Source of the DNA: Cubamyces lactineus
Lineage: Eukaryota; Basidiomycota; Agaricomycetes; Polyporales; Polyporaceae
Direction: 5' to 3'
DNA length: 64,000 nt
Assembly: GCA_022376465.1 (NCBI GenBank)
Contig: JACDTU010000004.1
Coordinates: 124,001-188,000 of the forward strand
The position numbers were made by a program, and so were the translations under genes. Numbering within the stretch: position 1 is the stretch's first letter; each line of letters begins with the position of its first letter. The notes under the pieces are model-generated. The model saw only the letters and a list, made by a program, of their open reading frames with translations. It ran no database searches and was not told where the DNA came from. Of this stretch, positions 34,801 through 46,673 are shown one piece after another.

Positions 34801-37800
34801 TGGATAATTATGATAATAGGGACGAATTGGTGGAATAATGGGCGAGATGGCATCTGAAGCCCATCGGCGGCCAAAAAAGGCTTAGACAAAACACGATCGG
34901 AGTGCGCTAAGCCGGATTTGGGACGTCCATCAGGCCACAGCGACAGCCATGAGCGATGACTGAACAGAAACAGAAACAGAAACATAGACACAGAGACATG
35001 TACCCCGCCTGCGCTTTCCGTCCGCCAACAACGACGACAACACCACCAACGGCCCCGTCTGACTCATCTCCTTCCTGCATCGCCCTTTGTTCTCTCCCTC
35101 CGTAAGCCAGAGCTGCTCCTCCCCCAGCCCACGCCATGCCACGACCAGCCATGGATGGCCATGGCTGCGACCTTGGTTCCGTCGCCTATCACCTGCATGG
35201 ATACACCGCCCTGGCTCCTCCGTTCATCAGAGCGTCCTGTGCCACCCGCTTTGCTTTTTGTCCTTTGTGCTCTCGCGCGTCTTGGCCCGAATATCCGTGT
35301 CCTCGGACGCGCTGCGCGTTGTGGCCATCTACCTCGAGGCTCGAGGACGGATCGCCGGCGAGCTGGGACACCGTATCCGCCATCCATCGCCGTCTCTGAA
35401 CGCGATCGGGCCACAAAGGCGATGATATGGACGCTATTTTGCCACGCTGCACGCTCCGCCCAGCTCTGGCATCTCGTTTCATCCGCTGAATCATCGTCAC
35501 AATCGCCCGTATCGCCCGTGCTGCGTGCATGCACGGATGCATCGTGGCTCGGTCGTCTGGAGACGTCACGACAAAGGCCATGGCTGAGGCGAAGACGGGC
35601 CGTCGTGTGCGAGAGTGTGCTATGGAAGATGAAAGAGCGATTTAGCTACACGATCTTCGCCGGAAGAGGATTGTGGCGCCGACGTAGAGACATGTTCGCC
35701 TGTCGCCGGTGTACTCTCGCCCTCGACCGCGTCCACATCTGCTGTACCCACGCCTGGTACGTCTATGCTCACGCCCACGCCTACTGCGCGGCCTATGCCC
35801 ATCGCAATGGATTGCACGTCCATCATGTCTGGACGTCGACCGAGATTGCTCGTTCCTCGCGAGGGCTTCAGATTGTGAGCTTCTTTCTCCTTCACCTCGC
35901 CCTGTCCGCGGATGTGATGAACGCCAGGGCATTCCGCCGTGCACGCCGCCGTTTCGGTCGGTGGGACGAGTGCGACTGGCGTCGGGCTGGGGGTAGTGAT
36001 AGATGGCTGCCTGTTCGGATTCAGGCAGATCGACGTAAACGCTTCGCGTGAGGTTCGCCCCGCGCTCCGCCTGCACCATCGCCGTCACCGTCGCTACGGG
36101 CAGCTACGAGACTGGTACGAGCGTCGCGTGAACGGCGGCGGCGACGTACCTGGGGCTCTCCAGACCACATGCTCCACGGCCTGGCCTCTATGCGCCACCC
36201 TTGGGATGCTTCTCTGTCGCCCACCTCCGCATAGCCAGCCGGCAGCCTTCTCCGACTGCACCTCTCTCGCTCTGTCAATCTTGCCGTTCTTCCTGTACCT
36301 GCTCACGAGCATCAGTGTCATCGTCACGTTCGGGCTTCGACCCGCCTCGCGCATCCTTGAGCTCATCCCGCCGGCGTAAATATCCTCATCTCGGACATTC
36401 CCTGCTCTTTCCTGGCCCGACCACCGGGACGCGTCCTGAGCGCGGACGCCTCATCCACATTGCCGTCCGAGCTCAACTCACATAGCTTCTCTGCCCCTCC
36501 AGAGCACCGCCGCTGGTAGGACTTTCTCCATACGTGCACACCGTCCCGCTCAATGCACACCCACCACCCGGGCCCCTCATCTCGTCTCCATCCCGACATG
36601 GCCTGGCCCGGGGCTCACCGCCGTCTGGGCCGCTCGAGGCGTCCTCCCAGCGAGGAAACGAACCTCGCCTTCTCTCTCTGTCTCGCGCGGACGCGCGGCA
36701 TGTTTACCTCAGGCAGGCAGGCAGGGCGTGTGCGCGCGGCGGCTGCCACGCCAGGGCACGTACAGTCCCCGGCGTGCGCCACCGCTGCTGCCCGAGCTTG
36801 CGTTGCGCTGCGCGAGTAGAGTTTCATCGCGTCTATCCGCGGTAACGTAACGCGGGCAAATCTCGCCAGGAACCCGACATCGTATATGGTGCACACGACA
36901 CTCCAGCCGTGACATCAGGAGATTGGCCTTTCCCGTCGCCGACTCCCCTGGCGCCCCTCAGCTGCTCTGGCCCTCCTCCGATGCAGAAGTGCGGGCGTGC
37001 TTCCGGCCGCTCTGCTCTCCTGGCTATCTGCGGCCGCGCGCAGCGAGGGCCGATATACGTTAACGACGTGTGTGTGAGCGTTCTGTGGTTGAGGCTCTGC
37101 CCCATCATCGAGATCCTAGATTCCGCAGCGGTCCCCTCGAGATTGAACGTTGAACGAACAACGTTTGGCGTGCGTGGCGGCGTGCCTCCCTTTGCAAACA
37201 TCGCGCATTCATCGCAGCGGGGTATGGACCCCGTCCGTGTCCGATGGCGAGGCGTCGAAGCCAGGAATGGCTGCTCGGGTTCCGAGACTCTCGCAGCGAA
37301 GACGCCGGCGACTCCAGTCTGAATCGGACGGGCGACCGGCCTTGCCAGGCGTGCTGCCCGAACCGCGTCTAACGCCTGCTGGCTGGTCTCGTCGACGGAG
37401 CGCACGCGATGCTGTGTTAGTGCCCTCTCCTCTTCTCTTCTGAGACGAGCTTGGGATCCACGAACGGGCTGCAACGTGTGCTGCTAGTCGTCCGGAGCGA
37501 GGGCTCCGTATCGCGCAGACGCTGCCAGCGCATGGGCGTGCGGTGCTAGCTGCGCTTAGAGACCTCACCCCCTGGGCGACCACTTCCCTCGATTGTGCAG
37601 CCAGAGAGGTATGTCCATGCGCATATGTACACGTATGCACACAGTGGTACTATGTAGCAACCATCGGCCGAAGGCGTGCGCTCTTAGCACCCGCGTCGCG
37701 ATCAGCAATTGAATGCGCACTACCTATTGACTCAGAATATGAATAACATAAGATATGCACGAGCACAGACACACATGTACGTGCGCACACGCGCTCATCT

Positions 37801-38389
37801 TCTGTGTTATCATATTGCTCTCTTATGCAACTGTCGCGATGTCGACGCCGTGGGTGGACGACTTGCCCGTTGCCGTGAACTAAACATAACGCGCAGCCCT
37901 GCACTCCTGGCAGCCAGCATCACCACGATGGCGATGGTGCTACAACAGACGGTAGACCTGCGAAGCCGCCACACACCACGCTTCCGCACCCTTGGCAGCA
38001 ACGGCAGCAGCAGCAGCAGTACTTGCCCAGCAACAATGGGAGTCTGAGACAACCCTCCCGTCGCCGCCGCCGCCGCCGTGTCTTGCTGCCTTTTCCCGGA
38101 ATGGGTCTCTTGATGTGCTATATGCCACACCGGGCCTGTGGTGGTTTCATTAATTGCGCTCGCGGGGTGCAACCGGTGTATTGGGTCCCACCAGTGCCAG
38201 CCTGCAGACACTGTACTCCGCGGCTGCCCACGATGTACATACTACTAAGGAGTACGTAGCAACTACTAAGCTCTACCGTGCGATCCCGTTCATTAACATA
38301 CATCGTTAACACGACTGCCACGACACCGACGAGATCGCTCCGTCGGGAGCGAGGACGACGCGCCTGCCACTGCGCACCCGCTACTACTA
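34801..38389. other. Gene-poor region with pyrimidine-rich plus strand
   Basis: An AT-rich spot at about 34800-34840 precedes the change of strand bias near 35.0 kb; from there to about 36.6 kb the plus strand is CT-rich. A 298-codon ORF (35155-36051) has an ATG but no recognisable domain. Around 37600-37800 there are alternating purine-pyrimidine tracts. Confidence 0.45.
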
Positions 38390-38397
38390 CTATGATC
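38390..38397. repeat. Target-site duplication, left copy
   Basis: CTATGATC directly precedes the CAGTG terminus of the hAT element and matches the right copy exactly. Confidence 0.85.
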
Positions 38398-39705
38398 CAG
38401 TGATGTGCAGGCCGTACGGTCGACCGTACGACTGCCGCAAAGCCGCATGTTTGGACATAAACCGTGAAATGCGTCTGCGGCATTACCCGATTTGGTAAAG
38501 GCCGCATGGGCTGCGCGCTCGTCTGCGTCTGCCACCGTACGGTCTCAACGACGCGGACGTGCGCACCTAGAATGGCACAAGTGTAAGTTGCTTGTTAATA
38601 GCCTGAGCCCACGAGAACGTACATGTACTATTGGGAGGTCATTACGAATGAAAAGTGTCTAATGTTACATCGTCAAGGTCATCCTCACCGTCCTCCTCCT
38701 CCTCCTCGTCGCCTTCCTCATTCACCTGTACTAATGTCTGATCACCTGCGGCAATGCCACTCGACCCGTCTGAGTCCCCTAGCGCATCCAAAGACAACAA
38801 CTCATACAGCTCGAGCTCCTCGTCAAGTCCACGGCTCGCCAGTGCTTCAAAACCGCCAGTCCATTCAGGTGCATCGAAGCTGAATAGCTCAGCGATAGTA
38901 CGCTTGAAAGGCCGCGACTGGCCGTTAGCTGCACTGAACCGCATGTCCGGGAGTAGGTCTACAGCGTCCGTATCGTCGTCCAGAGCACTAGATAGTGTCT
39001 ATAGGATGTCTCTCAACCCGCTCCGGTGAGGTGATGTCTGCGACGTCCCCACAAACTCCATGATGCTGTTGTCCAATTCATCGTCCTAGTCCGCTGACAT
39101 CAGCTTGAGCGCACTACTCCCTGGAGAGCTAGGCGCAGTGGGCTGACTAGTTTGTGCCACCCTATGGTTTGTAGTCTCGGCTAGCTCCGATGCAGGCTGA
39201 GGCCGCACACAATGCCGCCCAAGTACCTCCTCGAGATTGCGGGTCATGCAATCTTTGCAATAGATCTTATCTTTCTATCCATGGCGAGAGTCCGGATGAT
39301 GAGTTGCGCTGCGAGGGTGATCATGGAAGAAGGCCCGCCACCAACCCCGTCGGCCTTGGGGACTTGTAACTGGGGCAGAAGGCATGTCATATACGGGGCT
39401 CATACCCTTGCCATCAGGCTGTTAACAGATCAGTTATCGGACGTTCGAAATCGCGCTGATAATTATTCGAGGTCAGGCCCAAGTCACAGCTACAACGTTG
39501 TACACAACGTAAAGATGTCGGAGCAGCTGATGGGATAAGCGCAAACGTTCAGTAGGAGCAGACGGGCACCACGGACCGCCTTCTCCGGGTCGTATGGGGC
39601 CGTGTGAAAAGCCGCATGGGTTTACGGTCGCTGCGGCAGTCGTACGGTCGACCGCATTGCCGCACATGCGGAAAGCCGCATTACCGCACCGGCCGTCCAA
39701 CACTG
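38398..39705. mobile_element. Degenerate hAT-type DNA transposon, 1308 bp
   Basis: The ends are inverted: left CAGTGATG..GGCCG, right (reversed) CAGTGTTGGACGGCCG. The inner parts of both ends share an inverted core containing CGGTCGACCGTACGACTG, with repeated GCCGCATG/TGCGGC subterminal motifs. An exact 8-bp duplication, CTATGATC, flanks the element. CAGTG termini, subterminal repeats and 8-bp duplications are established hallmarks of the hAT superfamily. The interior carries only broken pieces of a protein with a BED-like zinc knuckle. The catalytic core and its RNase H-like residues are missing, so it can only move, if at all, with help from another element. Confidence 0.85.
38642..39270 (-). 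pseudogene. Transposase remnant inside the hAT element
   Basis: On the minus strand a frame reads CKDCMTRNLEEVLGRH (39259 downward), like the zinc knuckle of a BED finger. A Ser/Thr/Pro stretch follows and is interrupted by at least two stop codons (after LMSAD and after GLRDIL). It then reads RPFKRTIAELFSFDAPEW and ELELYELLSLDALGDSD with a strongly acidic tail to a stop at 38642. The catalytic domain is absent. The tail resembles those of basidiomycete transposase-like ORFs, from memory only. Confidence 0.6.
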
Positions 39706-39713
39706 CTATGATC
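39706..39713. repeat. Target-site duplication, right copy
   Basis: CTATGATC directly follows the right terminus (..CACTG) of the hAT element. Confidence 0.85.
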
Positions 39714-42122
39714 TGAGGCAATGCGCTAGTGTCGACGTCGAAGCCGGAAGCCACGAACGATCCGATCTGGTGACAGCAGCGCGGCCCTGTGCTTCTCGCT
39801 CGCCCTCGTCAGTCGTCCCTAGGCCTTGTTCGATTCCGAAGCTGCAAGGGCCATCCAGCCAATATCCCATACCACCATCACATAATGCGCGATCTTGATC
39901 GCCAGTCAGTGTGGCCTGTTCCTCGCACTCGCCCTCGCACTGACTAGTGGGTGGCTTCTGAACTGAACCGAACCGCCGTCCCCCTCTCGACGCGCGTCTC
40001 CTCCCCCGCGCGCGTCCCCAGCTAGGCCTTCCAGCCACACTGCAGACTCTTACAACAACATCCGTCCCACCCGCCAGCAGTGTGCCAGAGCCCCTCCCAG
40101 TGCCCATCGCGCAGGCGCGCACCTGCTCTACCGGGTTAGCACCGCGCCCACGCACCCGCTCCTGTTGTTGCTGATAGCCCCTTCCTTCCCCTCCTCCCCA
40201 GCCCACTGGCCTCCCGGTCTGTCAGCCAGCCAGCCCAGCGTGCGAGCGATGCACCCAATGAGCGATCGCGCACCCCGCGCCCCGCGCTGCCGCACGTCGC
40301 CCAGAAGTCGCGGGTGGCGCCCATATGCTGAATCGGCACAAAGGACCATTGAAAGCGTCCCGCCGGCGGGCGCTCCCCGCGCCGCGTGCCCAGCTTTTAG
40401 TGCTGGGAGCTGCCAGCCGCTGTCGATGCCGCGGAGTACGACCTCGCTGCGGGTGACACATCGCGTCCGAGCCCGGGCGTGCTGCGCGCCCCCCTCTCAC
40501 CGCCCTTTGGCCGCACCACACCGCAACCGCTGGGCGACTGGACGTGCGGTGTGCATATCAGAAATTCCAGCTGAGAACAGAGGACGGGGGAGCAGGCGAG
40601 GCAGGAATATAACCCGACGTGATAGCTGTGTCCCAGGTGGATGGTGCGCCGGCGGTGACAGGACAACAGGGCGCCAGGCAACTGGGGGCATAGAGCAGCC
40701 TTTGTCTTGCGAAACGGTGCACGAACAACGGACAGCGGGAGAAAGGGTGCTCAGCCACCTGAAGGAGATTAACGCGTTGCGTACCTACGAATTACGCGGG
40801 ACGCTCCCTTTGGCACACGCACGAGCTGCGGCTGGGCCGTCGCGCTGCCGTACGTTGTCCACGGACCCACGGACGCGGGGCATGAGGCCCTGACGCCTTT
40901 GTGCATCGTACGCGTAGTACAGTCAAGTTACCGTTCCCCGTCTGCCTGTGGATGAATGCACGTTCGAACTTTGAATACACGGGTCTGTGCCACCCGCGTA
41001 CGAAAGCGAGACCAGAATCGCGCGACGGCGAGGCCGTACGACGTCTCTAACCTGCGTGCGTGTCAGTTGAAGTTCGTGCCACCCACCCACCCGCCCACCC
41101 CGATCGCACCGCCAAGGGGCGTGCAGCCTTGCTACGCTCACACTGCAGCGCTCCTGTCGGCCGCGTCCACCGTGCAGCATGACGGTCCAAACTCATTTTT
41201 TCTTCAATTATATTCGGAATATCGGCGAGCGGACATCCAGGCAGGCCCGGCCCTCTCGTCGAAAGCTTGCACAGCCTCCGGACGTAACCCTCGTCCTCGC
41301 ACACGCGCAGGCACCTCGAGGCCTGCACTGGCACGTCGACGTCGGAGGACGTGCTGCGATGCACACGACGTCGGTCGGTCGCAGGCTAGGCTCCGGGCTA
41401 GGAGACGCGCGGTGACGTTAGCGGGCTTCGATGCCAGGACGCTGGAGGGTGTGGTGTGGTGCACCATGGAGGCATGGACGAGCGAAGAGAAGTCACGATG
41501 TGTCCGGCCTGCCCGGGAGATCAGGGCACGCTCCTGTCTATCCCCACTTGTCGACTGCAGGGTGCGCATGTACAGCCCGGAGGAAAAAGGTATCTGTGGA
41601 CGCGATTATCATGACAGGAACGTGCTCTACAGGCATTATCGCGCACTCGGGAGGAACTGGCTCACCGATACCGTGCCGTTGCGTATGACTGATCGTTCCA
41701 AAATGTGTCGTAGCTCCGGGTCCGGCGACTGAGTAAGTGGTCTCAGGAGCTAAGCAGCCGTCGGACCCGAGGGGGTGGCCCATCTCGCTGTGTCGGGGTA
41801 GCGAGACGCTCAAGTTCAAAGCAGGCTGGTCTGTCGAAGCACAACCCGAACACAACGATGGAGCGTACAGGGGCTGTGTGGTAAAAATACACAGCACCGA
41901 TGGTGTGCGCGAATGCAGAGAAGATGTCGCAGGAAGTAACGTACAGATGACTCTCATGCCATAATGATAGCGTCCTCGACCTCCACCCCCCTTCCTCCCT
42001 TCCCATCCCGCAGCGAGCGGGCGCGACCGCAGTGCGCCACCACCCTCGTTCTGCGCGGTTGCAAGCCGCTCGGGACCTTCGCAGTGGGGCCTCTGCCCAC
42101 GGCCTTTCCACGGGCGGGCAAG
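39714..42122. other. Intergenic, no gene recognised
   Basis: A GC-rich, pyrimidine-biased stretch at 39.9-40.3 kb and long but featureless ORFs on both strands. This is the eastern edge of the gene-poor zone and the 3' flank of the TPX2-like gene. Confidence 0.45.
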
Positions 42123-44998
42123 TCACTTTCCGGTCGCCGGTTTCGACTTCTTTGGCGCGAACGCATACCACTCAGGGACCGCGTTCGCCTTGGGGACAGC
42201 GCGTTTCCGGAGTTCCTTGATCTCCCGTTCCTCCTCGAGCTCCTGCTGTCGCCGCCGCTCCTCGCGCTGTCGTTCGAGCTCGGCTTCGCGCGCCCGCCGC
42301 GCCTCCTCGAACTTCTCGCGCTCGTGTGCGCGTGCCTCAGTTTGGAGCTCGATGGGGAGGGGGACGACGGGCACGATCTCGGCTTTGCGTTGAGCAAGTA
42401 CGGACTGTTGCATTGCGTGAAGAGCCTTGAAGTCCGGGATAGGGTGTCCGGTCGACGCCTTCGAGCGTCTGAGCGACATGCCGTTGCTTCCGCTGCTGCT
42501 CATGCCGCCCGACTTCTCCAACTCAGCCCTCCGAGACTCAATACGTGTCGACGTGGCAAACTGGAACTCCATCGGTCTCGTGGGCTTCGCGGAAGGTAAA
42601 TTTGAGGACTAGAAGCATAGAATATCAGCACTGATCACTCCAGGGCGCGCAGTCTATTTCAATGTGTGATAACGTTACGGTGGCCACAAACGGATGAGTG
42701 AATTAGGTGTCCGGCCGTCTGCATCCATCATGAGAGAACGTTGTCCAAGTGGCCATCGCTGCCTAACAGTATAGGCTCGCCGCTGCGAACTCACCGGTCG
42801 GCCGCACACCAAGAAAGAGAAAAGATCTCTTGAAACGCCGACAGGACTGCGAACGTACCGGTCTGTCAACTGGAGAGGGTCCTCGAATGGATGCCTGTCC
42901 ATCACAACGTTGACCTGCCTGACGCTCCCTAGCACCGGGTGCGATTTCCCTTTGTGAGTGGCCAGCGCCCCCTGATCTTCTGCTGCCGCTTGCGGACGAG
43001 ACGTGAGCACCGCTGTCGCCGTTGGGAATCTCGCCCGGCCCACTGCCAGGGTCCTTGGCCTTCTTTGCGTCGTCGGCTTCCCCGCCGGGACCGCTGCGCG
43101 ACAGCGAACGTGAGCCCGACGTCGGTAGTTTGCGCGCCTCTTCCGCCTTCACACGGAGATTCGCACTGCTGACACTAGCAGACACGGTGCGGCGGGCAGG
43201 CGCGGTAGCAGCGGTCGCCGCAGTCGCCGGAACGTTCCTCGCCCGCGAGGGCTGCAACGCAGGCTTACGAGGCGCGCTCTCCTTTGAGGAGGTTGGTCCC
43301 GAGGAGCCGGATGCTGTCTTGCTGCGTTTGCGCTGGTGGGCGGGATGCTCACCACTTGGTGACCCCGCACGCTTGATCGAACTGCGCATGGGCGATGGCG
43401 GACGCACCGACACCGGCTCTGAGACCTGGGGTGCGGCGGTGAAGTGATCGAGGGCCTCAATGGGCGTCTGCTCTGTAATGTGCGACCCTGATGCTAGCGT
43501 GGCCGTTGAGATTGTTCGATCAGCTCCCGCTTTCCGCGGGGATAATTGCGAGATGGTGAGGTAGCTCGGGTCGGAGGTGGGTTCACTACCTAGGTGGCCG
43601 ACCGGCTGTAGGTCGGAGCGGTAATCAGTAGTTGAGGGGGAATGAGCGGCAGCTTCAGATACGGAGTGGCTCGTGTTGCCGGTGTCCGTAGAGGCTTCCC
43701 CATGGTGCTCCGGGCTGCGTTGCGCAAGGTTTGTTCAGCAATCTCGTAAGAGGCACTAACGCTCAGAGAGTCATCACATCCGCTCACCTCGCAGCGCGTG
43801 CCAGGAGCTTCTGCCCGAACGACAGAAGCGTATCAGCCAAGCCACCCCCTTGTGCTGGTTTGACATTAGTGCGAGTGCGAACTGTGGCCGATGTTGCCTG
43901 AGCAGCGGGATCTGCTCGCCCGCCACTCGAGCGATTCACGGACGTGGTTACAGACCCGCCTTGAAGCGGTCGACGGCGCATCCCAGGCACAGGTTTTCTG
44001 CCCGCATTCGAGAGCCTGCGTGCCAAGGACGCAGTCAAAGGTTTGAGTCTGGCAGGTTTTGTTACTGCTGCAGCGGGTGTCACCTACTCAGCCAATAGCA
44101 GGCTTGATGAACAAAAACTGCGACATATAGATATATCACGGAATTTACGTACCCGCTTTCGCTTCGCCTTGTCGCCGCCAGGAAGCTTCTTCTGTCTCTC
44201 AGCGAGATTGACCTTCTGTGGTTCCTTGACCTTACCCTTGTCGGCAGGTTCTCCGGTAGTAGATAGGATATTACAGTCATGATGCACAGATGACATGAGC
44301 GGCCCCGGACCAACCGCTGAGGGCGTCGTAGCGTGACTAACGGCTGGTTCTCCTTCGGAAATTCCCGTGAATCTCGTGTCAGTAGGCACGATATTCGGAG
44401 TTGGGAGATGAGGCGATGGGATGGTTGGTTGGTTGGGCAAGGCGCTGGAGGGTGGTCGGGAGCCCACCGCGGGTCCAGGAGACAGTTGACTCGAAGTCAA
44501 TGGACTTTGGGCGTGTGGGGACATTGAGCAGAGCTCTGAATCGCCTTCTTTACCGAGAAACTCAGCATCGTTGTCCGCCATCAGGAGGGCTTCACCAGTA
44601 GATTGAGAAGAGGGTATCTGGAATGAGGGGTCTTGATGACGGAAAGGCGAAAGCTCCTCAGAGATAGCGGCCGTCAATTCATCGGCTATAGTTGATCTAT
44701 ATGGAGTTGCAATCCCGGGACGTGGTCGGAGAGATGATCGTACGGGTACTGCGCGCATGGGCTTGGAACGGGGGGTGAGCTCCGCGAGGGTGAGGGGCGG
44801 TTGCATGGGTCTGGATGGTGGCGCAGGGGTGCTGAGGGTGTCATTTGCACCATTGAAAAAATCCATGGTATCGTCTGCGAGGAGATCATCGGTATTCCCC
44901 AGGGTGCGCGGGATCTGGAAGGAGGCATCGGAGAAGTCTGCGTTGACTGAAACGTCGGATAAGTCTGGAATGTGGCGAAGGCTCAGTTCACCCATCAT
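42123..44998 (-). CDS. TPX2-like spindle assembly protein
   Basis: The C-terminal block (42572-42123) reads MEFQFATSTRIESRRAE, DFKALHAMQQSVLAQRKAEIVP, then a long charged helix REKFEEARRAREAELERQREE and ELRKRAVPKANAVPEWYAF. This is the conserved TPX2 C-terminal region of proteins that bind microtubules and target kinesin-5 or Aurora A. Upstream is a low-complexity Ser/Pro/Arg region and an N-terminus MMGELSLRHIPDLSDVS. Well-supported exons are 44998-44153, 44083-43788 and 43714-43044; 42979-42859 (HPFEDPLQLTDR) is likely. The join from 42859 to the last exon (from about 42609) is unresolved, perhaps with one small extra exon. Expected length is about 750 aa. The preferred start is the first of two adjacent ATGs. 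Confidence 0.78.
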
Positions 44999-45629
44999 AG
45001 GCCCTGCTGTGCAATGAGTATACGAGACGATAGACGTGATCAAGCGGACAGAGGGAGCGCACCAGAGGAATTTGTATGACGTGATGGAGGCTAGGTCGTG
45101 ATTTATGTTCCGGTCTGGGGAGCAGATATGACCGAGCTTCGTTGTAGTAGCCTCGGGCGGGTGCAGGTCTCTCCAGTTGTATCCTAAGAGATGGTAGCAA
45201 AAGGAGAGCAGCGTGTAATCAGAGAGGATGGCGGAGGTAAAGAGTTTCGTTTAGCCACTGTACGCGACGCGACCACCAACCGTGGGAACTAGACGCGTCG
45301 CTGGGTCATGTGACCCCGTGCTACAGCGACCCCGGAATTGACTACTTATTCTTAGTAGTAGTAGTAGCATCAAAGCTACTAAATCACACACAACGCGCTG
45401 AATCTCGTCGACTCACTACTACTCCTGCACATACATACGTGGCTTGCGTGAGGCCCTCTGATCAGACTTCCATCACAGTCAACGTAATTCAGTGGACGAT
45501 TCGTTCTATAATCTTGCATATCATTCCAAGATCATCTACCAGCATTCGTCCGATGCCGACTGTGCTTCCAACTACGACCATCTCGCCCCTTTTCCTCGAT
45601 GGTTTTGTCTCATACTCGATCACCACCCT
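44999..45629. other. 5' flank of the TPX2-like gene, no gene seen
   Basis: A short AGT/TAG trinucleotide run occurs near 45353-45367. No conserved ORF was recognised. Confidence 0.45.
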
Positions 45630-46472
45630 TTAACATGGAGTCTGTTGAAACTTACCTCGACAACTTGTGTACAGTATTCGCTTCTTCTCGACATCCCTGA
45701 ACGTCAAGGCGTCTGCAGAGATTCCTAACACATCCGAAGTTGCAGACGACGGCTTTACGTGAAGAGCAACAAGAGAGTGGACAATGTTTACATCAAGCTT
45801 GGTCGTCTCGGAGCCTGTTACATGGAAGCTGCTCGACGGCGCGACATGCAGCGCTAATTCCTCACTCAACAGACCACGAGCAATAGCCGCCGATCCCTGA
45901 GATTCTCCTCCGAAGCTGCTTCGAATACTCCGCCATGGTCGCGGGTGCATGATATCATGACCGCAGCTACCTGTTCGCCACGGGTTTAGCGCGGTGAAAG
46001 ATGCATCGCACGCGCCCATTCGGAGTGTCCGGTACGTAGAACGACCATCGGCATCCCATGATGCTCATTCTTGCTCCACGAGACAGCCTGCCAAGGAGCG
46101 GGACCCGCCCACGCAGCTCGGCGAAGGTGTTATCGGGCAGCATGGTTGGCGATGCAATGCCAGCGAAGCTCTCGTGCGAGTCTAGACATGCCCCTTCGCC
46201 ACCGCATGCAGTCGAAGACTTGTGTGCTTGAAACTGTGGAGTCAATGCCGACGTCATCAAAGAACTCCCTGGGACGCAGCAACGCCTTGTGCCTGCACCC
46301 GTCGGAGATCTCGAGCCCCGGCGGCATTGAGAAGCAGGAGGCTACGAAGAGCGTTAGTGAAATTTTCATCTCGCATGACCACACCTAAGTTGGATAGATC
46401 TAATGCTGTGGACAAATTAGCACCGCTCGAAGAGATGAGGACGAGAGACGACATCCCGTGATCCGTGGACAC
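45630..46472 (-). CDS. Possible unknown gene, fragments in several frames
   Basis: Minus-strand pieces look coding but could not be joined with confidence. MSSLVLISSSGANLSTALDLSN starts at ATG 46454; an intron-like gtgtgg..tag then leads to CFSMPPGLEISDGCRHKALL and EFFDDVGIDST. Another frame gives PDNTFAELRGRVPLLGRLS and WSFYVPDTPNGRVRC, then ELALHVAPSSSFHVTGSE and a stop at 45632-45630. I recognise no family. It may be an intron-rich gene of a lineage-specific family or a decayed one. Confidence 0.3.
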
Positions 46473-46673
46473 TCAGCTGGAGTCTGTGGTTTCCCGTATT
46501 GGTCACCTGGGCTTTTGGTCGTTGTCTCCGAACACTTACGGGTTTCAGCTATATGGGTATCAAAGCCCTGCCTCAGATGGAATAGTCGTCGTTGGGGAGT
46601 AGTTTAAACACCGACTACCGATGAGAACAGAAGTTACAGAGCTCACGAATGATCAATCAATCGTACAGCACAA

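Noticed and set aside
35155..36051. 298-codon plus-strand ORF
   Set aside because: It lies in the CT-rich block; composition is Arg/His/Ala-rich without recognisable fold or signal.
41730..41890. Possible structured RNA around a CTCGCT..AGCGAG hairpin
   Set aside because: Compared by eye with 5S rRNA and tRNA consensus; no match beyond one short hairpin, which is expected by chance in GC-rich DNA.
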